Source: Betaproteobacteria bacterium (GTDB lineage: Bacteria; Pseudomonadota; Gammaproteobacteria; Burkholderiales; Rhodocyclaceae). From it: a DNA stretch of 61,095 bases. Numbering within the stretch: the first letter of the stretch is position 1; every line of letters begins with the position of its first letter. Position numbers and translations under genes: made by a program. Positions 54,808 to 61,095 of the stretch are shown here, one piece after another. The notes below the pieces were generated by a model that was not told the DNA's origin, ran no database searches, and saw nothing but the letters and a program-made list of their open reading frames with translations. The stretch lies in NCBI GenBank assembly GCA_016194935.1, contig JACQAO010000017.1:1-61095 (forward strand), given 5' to 3'.

Positions 54808-55767
54808 ATGAATACCTCACAGAACGAACCAAATCAACCAAATTGGGAACGCAGCGCCCTTGAGAAAATTGCCCTGGATGGGATCATCGAACAGCGTCGC
54901 CGTCGGCGCTGGGGCATATTTTTCAAATTACTGGCCTTTGCTTACCTGGGCGTAGTGCTGGCCATGATTGCCGACTGGGGCGGGTCTGCCGACAAATTTT
55001 CTGAAGGCGGCAAACATACCGCTTTGGTGCAGTTGAATGGCGTAATCCAGTCCAGAGGCGATGCCAGCGCAGAGAACGTGATAACCGCGCTGCAATCGGC
55101 TTTCGAAGACAAGGGTACCCAGGGGGTGATTCTGAGCATCAACAGTCCTGGCGGCAGCCCGGTGCAAGCGGGCATCATGAACGACGAGATCGTCCGGTTG
55201 CGCAAGCTATACCCGAACATCCCGATATACGTGGTGGTTGAGGATATTTGTGCATCCGGCGGTTACTATGTGGCCGCCGCCGCCGACAAGATTTTTGTCG
55301 ACAAAGCCAGCATCGTGGGTTCCATCGGGGTACTGATGGATGGCTTCGGCTTCACTGGCGCCATGGAGAAACTGGGTATCGAGCGGCGTTTGTTGACGGC
55401 GGGCAAGAACAAGGGCTTTCTGGACCCTTTTTCTCCGCAGGATGAGAATCAAAAAGAGTATGCACAGAAAATGCTCGCTGAAATTCATCAGCAGTTCGTC
55501 GATGTCGTGCGCAAAGGCCGTGGCAAGCGCCTCAAGGAAACCCCTGAAATGTTCAGCGGCCTGATGTGGACCGGCGCAAAAAGTATCGACATGGGGCTGG
55601 CCGATGACTACGGCTCGGTTGAGTCGGTGGCGCGTGATGTGATCAAGGCGGCGGATATACGCGACTACACGGTCAAGCAGAATTTCGCCGAGAAATTTGC
55701 CAGCCGTTTCGGCGCCGACATGGCGGAGGGCGCCGTCAATGCTTTTAACCGTATGGTGCTGCGCTAA
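54808..55767 (+). CDS. S49-family signal peptide peptidase (SppA/SohB-like)
   Basis: A 319-residue membrane protease with an N-terminal membrane segment (GIFFKLLAFAYLGVVLAMI) and S49 motifs (ILSINSPGGSPVQAGI, catalytic Ser in CASGGYYVAAAADKI, SIVGSIGVLMDGFGF). The single-domain length fits the short SppA type that degrades cleaved signal peptides. Confidence 0.9.
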   Translation: MNTSQNEPNQPNWERSALEKIALDGIIEQRRRRRWGIFFKLLAFAYLGVVLAMIADWGGSADKFSEGGKHTALVQLNGVIQSRGDASAENVITALQSAFEDKGTQGVILSINSPGGSPVQAGIMNDEIVRLRKLYPNIPIYVVVEDICASGGYYVAAAADKIFVDKASIVGSIGVLMDGFGFTGAMEKLGIERRLLTAGKNKGFLDPFSPQDENQKEYAQKMLAEIHQQFVDVVRKGRGKRLKETPEMFSGLMWTGAKSIDMGLADDYGSVESVARDVIKAADIRDYTVKQNFAEKFASRFGADMAEGAVNAFNRMVLR

Positions 55768-55783
55768 CCTGGTGCTGCGCGAA

Positions 55784-56395
55784 CTAGGGCAAGGGAAGCC
55801 CCTCTGCCCGCAGCATTTCGCACAGCGCAATCAAGGGTAGCCCGATCAGTGCATTGGGATCTTCGCCGCGCAGATATTCAAGCAGCGCGATACCCAAACC
55901 CTCCGACTTTGCGCTGCCGGCGCAGTTAAGCGCGTCTTCCTGGTCAAGATAGCGTTCGATTTCCGCATCAGACAGGTTACGAAACCCCACCCTGGTTTGC
56001 ACCCCGCGCACTTGCGTCCGGCCCGTGGCGGCATTGAGCAGGCACAAGCCGGTATGGAAAATCACTTCTTTTCCGCGCATCGAACGGAGTTGGGATACGG
56101 CATTCTGCCGGCTACCGGGCTTGCCGTAACTTTGCTCGCCGCAGTAGGCAACCTGATCGCTGCCGATAATCAAGGCGCCCGGAAAACGTTGCGCGACAGC
56201 TTGCGCTTTTGCCAGGGACAGGCGTTCAGCGGTGGCGGCCGGGGTTTCGCCGGGCAGTGCAGTTTCGTCGGTTTCCGGGGCGGCAACCTCGAAAGGCAGT
56301 TGCAGGCGCGCCAGCAATTCGCGCCGATATGGCGACGTTGAGGCGAGAACCAGGCGTAATTTTGGAGCAGGGCGGGAGTTTGATCCGAAATCCAT
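55784..56395 (-). CDS. Maf-family nucleoside triphosphate pyrophosphatase (YceF type)
   Basis: A 203-residue Maf protein: [53 protein letters not shown], the last typical of the YceF (m7GTP-type) subgroup. The start is ATG 56395. Opposite to and just upstream of yceD-rpmF, its standard neighbours. Confidence 0.9.
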   Translation of the reverse strand: MDFGSNSRPAPKLRLVLASTSPYRRELLARLQLPFEVAAPETDETALPGETPAATAERLSLAKAQAVAQRFPGALIIGSDQVAYCGEQSYGKPGSRQNAVSQLRSMRGKEVIFHTGLCLLNAATGRTQVRGVQTRVGFRNLSDAEIERYLDQEDALNCAGSAKSEGLGIALLEYLRGEDPNALIGLPLIALCEMLRAEGLPLP

Positions 56396-56458
56396 GTGTC
56401 TTGTTTTGACTGGGAAAGAGAAAAATAATATCATGCACGGTTTGCGTTACGGCTGAGC

Positions 56459-56956
56459 ATGAAGCAACTCGGTGATATTCTCATCAATAGCCTTGAATTT
56501 GCACGTGAAGGACGGCATTTAGCCGGGCAAGTTCCCGTGCATGCGCTGAGACGCTTGGGCGGCGCCCTGGCGAACACCGAAGGGACACTGACCTGGACGG
56601 TGCATGGCAAGGTCGATATGGGCCGCAAGCCGTTTCTGGTGATCGATGTGGCGGGCGAATTGCAGCTTGAATGCCAGCGTTGCCTGGCGGCCTTGCCGTT
56701 TAGCTTGAAGATCACAAGCAGCAATCTGCAACTGGTGCCGCAGGGTGCGGCCTGGCCGGATGAGGCGCTGGAAGACGATAGCGCCGACCCGATTGAGGCT
56801 TTGGAAGAGCAGCCGTTGCTGCCTTTGGTTGAGGATGAGGTACTGCTGGCGCTGCCCATCGCGCCACGCCACGCATCCTGTCCGCAGCCGTTATATGACG
56901 ATGGCAGGGCGGCAGTTTCGCCGTTTGCGATGCTGGCGCAGCTGAAGAAACACTGA
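56459..56956 (+). CDS. yceD: DUF177 protein YceD (23S rRNA accumulation factor)
   Basis: A 165-residue DUF177 protein with the conserved cysteine pair LECQRCLAALPF and a C-terminal acidic stretch before LPLVEDEVLLALPIAPRH. YceD is needed for normal 23S rRNA levels in E. coli and plants. Always next to rpmF, as here (33 bases). Confidence 0.9.
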   Translation: MKQLGDILINSLEFAREGRHLAGQVPVHALRRLGGALANTEGTLTWTVHGKVDMGRKPFLVIDVAGELQLECQRCLAALPFSLKITSSNLQLVPQGAAWPDEALEDDSADPIEALEEQPLLPLVEDEVLLALPIAPRHASCPQPLYDDGRAAVSPFAMLAQLKKH

Positions 56957-56988
56957 ACGAATAATCTTATTTTTGAAGGAGCATCAAC

Positions 56989-57168
56989 ATGGCTGTCCAG
57001 CAAAACAAGAAATCCCCATCCAAGCGCGGCATGCACCGCGCCCACGACTTTCTTTCCGCGCCGCCGCTGGCCGTCGAGCCAACCACCGGCGAGGTGCATC
57101 TGCGCCACCACATCAGCCCGAGCGGTTTTTATCGCGGCAAGAAAGTCACCAAGAGCAAAGGCGAATAA
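56989..57168 (+). CDS. rpmF: 50S ribosomal protein L32
   Basis: 59 residues starting [20 protein letters not shown], ending [16 protein letters not shown] lies 8 bases upstream. It lacks the zinc CxxC pairs, so it is the zinc-independent form. Located between yceD and plsX. Confidence 0.96.
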   Translation: MAVQQNKKSPSKRGMHRAHDFLSAPPLAVEPTTGEVHLRHHISPSGFYRGKKVTKSKGE

Positions 57169-57252
57169 AGTCGCTGACGATGGCGGCACGCCTCTGCCGG
57201 TCAATTGCGCTTCACCTTTCGCTTTGACCTGCGCTACGCCACGAACTTGACG

Positions 57253-58272
57253 ATGACGGTCACTTTGGCCATCGACTGCATGGGTGGCGACCATGGCCCT
57301 TCGGTGACGGTGCCTGCGGCGCTGGATTTTCTGCGTCATGACACAGACTGCGCGGTGATCCTGGTCGGTCGCCAGGAGGATTTGTTGCCGCGAATTACCC
57401 GGGCTGCGCAGGAATTCGGCTCCCGGCTGGCGATTCGTCACGCCAGCGAACAGATTGAAATGGATGAGGCTGTGGCGACCGCCCTGCGCGGTAAAAAAGA
57501 TTCGTCGATGCGTGTCGCCATCGAAATGGTAAAAAACGGAGAAGCGCAGGCAACGCTTTCAGCCGGCAATACCGGCGCCTTGATGGCGATTTCCCGTTTC
57601 GTGCTGAAGACCCTGCCCGGCATCGACCGCCCGGCCATCGCTGGCATAGTGCCTACCCACCATGGCCATACCTATATGCTTGATCTTGGCGCGAATGTCG
57701 ATTGTCAGCCGGAACATTTGCTACAGTTCGCCATCATGGGTTCCATGCTGATTTCAGCGCTGGAACACAAGGAGCGGCCCAGCATCGGCCTGCTGAATAA
57801 CGGCACAGAGGATATCAAGGGCTGCGAGAGCGTCAAACGCGCCGGCGAACTGCTCAGGGATAGCGACCTGAATTTTTACGGCAACATCGAGGGCGACGAT
57901 ATTTACAAAGGTACGGTGGATCTGGTGGTTTGCGACGGCTTCGTCGGCAACGTCACGCTCAAGGCTTCAGAGGGTGTGGCCCATATGCTGAGCGCCGCCC
58001 TGCGCGAGGAATTCAAGCGCAACATATTCACCCGCATCGCAGCGCTGATTGCATTGCCGGTCATCAATGCCTTCAAACACCGCTTCGATCCGCGCCGCTA
58101 CAATGGCGCCAGCCTGCTCGGCCTGAAGGGCATCGTCGTCAAGAGCCACGGCTCGGCCGATGCACTGGCGTTTCGTTATGCCCTCGAACGCGCTGCCGAA
58201 GCCGTGCGTAACAATCTTCCGGAACGCATCGCCGCACGCATGGCGCTACAATCCGCCTCCGCCGCGACATGA
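57253..58272 (+). CDS. plsX: Phosphate acyltransferase PlsX
   Basis: A 339-residue enzyme making acyl-phosphate from acyl-ACP for phospholipid synthesis: [57 protein letters not shown]. The start is ATG 57253; the frame begins at 57205. It overlaps fabH by ATGA. Confidence 0.95.
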   Translation: MTVTLAIDCMGGDHGPSVTVPAALDFLRHDTDCAVILVGRQEDLLPRITRAAQEFGSRLAIRHASEQIEMDEAVATALRGKKDSSMRVAIEMVKNGEAQATLSAGNTGALMAISRFVLKTLPGIDRPAIAGIVPTHHGHTYMLDLGANVDCQPEHLLQFAIMGSMLISALEHKERPSIGLLNNGTEDIKGCESVKRAGELLRDSDLNFYGNIEGDDIYKGTVDLVVCDGFVGNVTLKASEGVAHMLSAALREEFKRNIFTRIAALIALPVINAFKHRFDPRRYNGASLLGLKGIVVKSHGSADALAFRYALERAAEAVRNNLPERIAARMALQSASAAT

Positions 58273-59246
58273 GCACGACAGCGATTTTTTCGCGTATTAC
58301 CGGCACCGGCAGCTATCTGCCTGGCCAGCCCGTGAGCAATGACGATCTGGTAGCGCGCGGAATCGATACCTCCGATCAATGGATCGTCGAGCGCACCGGC
58401 ATCCGTTTTCGTCATTTCGCCGAGGCGCATGTGACCGCCAGCGACCTGGCGCTGGAAGCCAGCCTCCGGGCGCTTGAGGCGGCTGGCCGGGTGGCCGATG
58501 AGATCGACCTGATTATCCTCGCCACCTCCACGCCTGATTTTATTTTTCCCAGCAGCGCCGCTTTGTTGCAAAGCCGCTTGGGAATCAGGACTGGCGCCCC
58601 GGCTTTCGACGTGCAAGCGGTCTGCAGCGGCTTTGCGTATGCCTTGACCGTTGCCGATAAATTTATTCGTTCCGGTTCGCACAAGTGCGCCCTGGTGGTG
58701 GGCGCGGAAGTGTTCTCGCGCATCCTCGACTGGAATGACCGCGGCACCTGTGTGCTGTTTGGCGATGGTGCGGGTGCGGTGGTGCTCGAAGCCAGCAGCG
58801 ACCCCGGCATCCTCGCCACGGCGCTGCATGCCGACGGCAGCTACAGCAATCTGCTCTCGGTGCCGGGCCAGGTGAGCTGCGGACAGGTGACCGGCGTGCC
58901 TTTTCTACAGATGGACGGCCAGGCGGTATTCAAGGTCGCCGTCAAGGTATTGGCCGAAGTCGCCCATGAAGTACTCGCTGCCGCCGGGATGCAGGCGGAG
59001 CAGATCGACTGGCTGATTCCCCATCAGGCCAATATTCGCATCATGAATGCCACGGCAAAGAAACTGGGCTTGCCGGCGGAAAAAATTATCGTCACCGTAG
59101 ATCGCCACGGCAACACCTCGGCTGCCTCGATACCGTTGGCGCTGGACCATGCGGTACGCGCCGGCACTATCAAACGCGGTGAGGTGCTGCTGTTCGAGGG
59201 CGTCGGCGGCGGCTTCACCTGGGGCGCGGCGCTGCTGCGGTTCTGA
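58269..59246 (+). CDS. fabH: 3-oxoacyl-ACP synthase III (FabH)
   Basis: A 325-residue condensing enzyme that starts fatty-acid synthesis. Catalytic Cys in [12 protein letters not shown], His in [10 protein letters not shown], Asn in [11 protein letters not shown], and the [11 protein letters not shown] substrate loop. Coupled to plsX; fabD follows after 3 bases. Confidence 0.96.
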   Translation: MSTTAIFSRITGTGSYLPGQPVSNDDLVARGIDTSDQWIVERTGIRFRHFAEAHVTASDLALEASLRALEAAGRVADEIDLIILATSTPDFIFPSSAALLQSRLGIRTGAPAFDVQAVCSGFAYALTVADKFIRSGSHKCALVVGAEVFSRILDWNDRGTCVLFGDGAGAVVLEASSDPGILATALHADGSYSNLLSVPGQVSCGQVTGVPFLQMDGQAVFKVAVKVLAEVAHEVLAAAGMQAEQIDWLIPHQANIRIMNATAKKLGLPAEKIIVTVDRHGNTSAASIPLALDHAVRAGTIKRGEVLLFEGVGGGFTWGAALLRF

Positions 59247-59249
59247 ACC

Positions 59250-60191
59250 ATGAAATTTGCACTTGTGTTTCCCGGCCAGGGTTCCCAGTCACTTGGCATG
59301 ATGACTGCATATGGCGACAGCCGCGTGATACGCGATACTTTCGCCGAAGCCTCCGAGGCGCTGGGGCGTGACCTTTGGCAACTGGCCTCGGAAGGCCCGG
59401 TGGAGGCGCTCAATCAGACCATCAATACGCAGCCGCTGATGCTTACCGCCGGCATTGCCGCCTACCGCCTATGGCTGTCCAAGGGCGGTGCGCAACCGGA
59501 TATGCTGGCGGGACACAGCCTGGGCGAATACACGGCACTGGTCGCGGCCGGGGCGATCACATTTGGCGACGCAGTACCACTGGTGGAGTTTCGCGCCAGA
59601 GCCATGCAGGAAGCCGTGCCAGCGGGTGAAGGCGGTATGGCGGCGATTCTCGGTCTTCCCGCCGCCTCGGTGCAAGCAGTTTGTGCAGAAAGCGCGCAAG
59701 GGCAGGTTGTGGAGGCGGTAAATTTCAATACGCCAGAGCAAATTGTGATTGCCGGCCATGCTGCGGCGGTGCAGCGCGCCGCCGACGCCTGCAAGGCGAG
59801 AGGCGCCAAGCGCGCCGTGATGCTGGCCGTATCGGCGCCGTTTCATAGCGTGTTGATGCAGGCGGCGGCGGAGAAACTCGGGCAACGTCTGATTGCATTG
59901 AGCGTAATCGCACCGGGCATCCCGGTGGTGAATAATGTCGATGTGGCCTGCCTGACCGAACCCGAACAGATCAAGGATGCCCTGGTGCGCCAGGCCGCAG
60001 CCCCGGTGCGCTGGGTTGAAACCATGCAGGTAATGGCGGCGCATGGCGTCAGCCGGATTTATGAATGCGGACCGGGCAAGGTACTGGCCGGACTGGTGAA
60101 GCGTTGCGCCGATGGAGTGACCGGCGGCGCCATGGCCGATCTGGCCGGTATGGATGCAGCTTTAGCGGCGCTGGCCGCCAACAAGGAATAG
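59250..60191 (+). CDS. fabD: Malonyl-CoA:ACP transacylase (FabD)
   Basis: A 313-residue transacylase: FPGQGSQSLGM, nucleophile Ser in AGHSLGEYTALVAAG, catalytic His in SAPFHSVLM. Loads malonyl groups onto ACP. In the plsX-fabHDG operon. Confidence 0.96.
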   Translation: MKFALVFPGQGSQSLGMMTAYGDSRVIRDTFAEASEALGRDLWQLASEGPVEALNQTINTQPLMLTAGIAAYRLWLSKGGAQPDMLAGHSLGEYTALVAAGAITFGDAVPLVEFRARAMQEAVPAGEGGMAAILGLPAASVQAVCAESAQGQVVEAVNFNTPEQIVIAGHAAAVQRAADACKARGAKRAVMLAVSAPFHSVLMQAAAEKLGQRLIALSVIAPGIPVVNNVDVACLTEPEQIKDALVRQAAAPVRWVETMQVMAAHGVSRIYECGPGKVLAGLVKRCADGVTGGAMADLAGMDAALAALAANKE

Positions 60192-60200
60192 GAATCCATC

Positions 60201-60941
60201 ATGCTGTCAGGACAGATTGCACTTGTGACAGGCGCATCGCGCGGCATCGGCCGCGCCATCGCTCTGGAACTGGCAGAACAGGGCGCTACGGTGATCGGCA
60301 CTGCGACCACCGCCGACGGCGCAGCCGGCATCCAGCAAAGCCTTACGCAAGCAGGCTTCACTGGCTGGGGCGCGGCGCTTGATGTCACCGATGCCGCTGC
60401 GTGCACCGCCTTGATCGGGGAGATCGAAAAAAAATACGGCGTGGTTGGCATCCTGGTGAATAACGCCGGGATTACCCGCGACAATCTTTCCATGCGTATG
60501 AAAGATGACGAATGGGATGCGGTGATCGACACCAACCTCAAGGCGGTATTCCGCCTTGCCAGGCTGGTGATGCGCGGCATGATGAAAGCGCGGCACGGCC
60601 GGATTATTAATATCACCTCGGTAGTGGGCAGTTCGGGCAACCCCGGCCAGGCCAACTACGCCGCCGCCAAGGCCGGGGTCGCCGGCATGACACGGGCATT
60701 GGCTCAGGAACTCGGCAGCCGCAATATCACTGTGAACTGTGTCGCGCCAGGATTCATCGACACCGACATGACCAAGCAGCTTCCCGAGGCGCAACGCGAG
60801 GTGCTGCTGCAAAAAATCCCACTGGGCCGTCTCGGACAAGCCAGCGAAATTGCCGCCGCAGTGGCTTTTCTGGCGGGGCCACGCGCGGCTTATGTCACCG
60901 GTACGACGTTGCATGTTAATGGCGGCATGTACATGAGTTAG
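60201..60941 (+). CDS. fabG: 3-oxoacyl-ACP reductase (FabG)
   Basis: A 246-residue SDR reductase: TGASRGIGRAIAL, LVNNAGITRDNLSMRM, catalytic Ser in VVGSSGNPGQ, YAAAKAGVAGM and VAPGFIDTDMT. Last gene in the window; acpP would be expected next, but a repeat occupies the following 150 bases. Confidence 0.96.
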   Translation: MLSGQIALVTGASRGIGRAIALELAEQGATVIGTATTADGAAGIQQSLTQAGFTGWGAALDVTDAAACTALIGEIEKKYGVVGILVNNAGITRDNLSMRMKDDEWDAVIDTNLKAVFRLARLVMRGMMKARHGRIINITSVVGSSGNPGQANYAAAKAGVAGMTRALAQELGSRNITVNCVAPGFIDTDMTKQLPEAQREVLLQKIPLGRLGQASEIAAAVAFLAGPRAAYVTGTTLHVNGGMYMS

Positions 60942-60969
60942 AGCCTATCCGTGGATAATCCAGCCCTGC

Positions 60970-61070
60970 GCCAAGGCCGATTTGAGATGCAGCCCGCGAA
61001 GCAAGACGCGCGGCGGTGTCATCACCGTAAGCGGCTTGCGACAAAGGGATGCGCTCAAATCGGCCTTGGC
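60970..61070. repeat. Long inverted repeat after fabG
   Basis: GCCAAGGCCGATTTGAG (60970-60986) and its exact complement (61054-61070) flank 67 bases. Similarity extends outward (CAGCCCTGCG versus CAACCCTTCGGG). It looks like a dispersed palindromic element rather than a simple terminator, as no T tract follows within the window. Confidence 0.7.
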
Positions 61071-61095
61071 CCGAAGGGTTGCAGCGCATCCGCGC

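Overview
The window is bacterial chromosome, most likely from a betaproteobacterium. Evidence for this is the housekeeping order tig-clpP-clpX-lon-hupB-tRNA-Val, rne next to a divergent rluC-HAD-Rieske-S49 protease set, and yceD-rpmF-plsX-fabH-fabD-fabG, together with moderately high GC and Gram-negative envelope genes. The genus cannot be fixed from the sequence alone. Coordinates are 1-based; starts were chosen by ribosome-binding site, homologue length and overlap with the preceding gene.

Region 1 (1-6024): a copper-bufferin type RiPP operon (bufA1-bufB-bufC-bufD: DUF2282 precursor, MNIO/DUF692 maturase, DUF2063 partner, DoxX membrane protein), followed at a distance by an ECF sigma factor and a zinc-type anti-sigma factor. 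A truncated IS1595-family element lies upstream. Between bufD and the sigma gene sits a perfectly palindromic 53-bp inverted-repeat element with an 8-bp target duplication, itself split by an IS110-family insertion.

Region 2 (6068-35907): an unusually complete peptidoglycan salvage island. It holds nagA, a SIS-type glucosamine-6-P deaminase, a 1,6-anhydro-muramyl amidase-like lipoprotein, two LD-carboxypeptidases (one Tat-exported), D-amino-acid dehydrogenase, an oligopeptide ABC transporter (BCDF) with a separate binding protein, PBP4-type DD-carboxypeptidase, a TonB-dependent receptor, a D-Ala-D-Ala dipeptidase, a LysR regulator, an AmpG-type permease, a DigH-like glycosyl hydrolase, MurQ, a BadF-type amino-sugar kinase, an aspartoacylase-family hydrolase and a MurA paralogue carrying Asp in place of the fosfomycin-reactive Cys. 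Read together they can take wall fragments to fructose-6-P, D-lactate, pyruvate and free peptides. A perfect T-N11-A palindrome lies between the binding-protein and ampG genes.

Inside this island (12807-15715) is an integron-type gene-cassette array without an integrase (CALIN): gmhA, a small membrane protein, a GIY-YIG-like unknown and a ParDE-type toxin-antitoxin pair, each followed by an attC-like site. The cassette starts are complementary to the R'' boxes of their own attC sites. A 97-bp MITE and the end of a related IS1182-type element are both inserted right after the GTT of attC core sites.

Region 3 (35908-61095) is mostly conserved housekeeping: an SDR oxidoreductase, tig-clpP-clpX-lon (lon with a sigma-32-like promoter), hupB with a strong sigma-70 promoter, tRNA-Val, a cysteine-less glutaredoxin-like protein, a DUF302 protein, tRNA-Asn, aromatic aminotransferase, uvrB, glk, a low-molecular-weight tyrosine phosphatase gene broken by an in-frame amber codon, rne, rluC, HAD phosphatase, Rieske protein, S49 protease, maf, yceD, rpmF and the plsX-fabHDG fatty-acid operon. 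The window ends in a long inverted repeat where acpP would normally follow.
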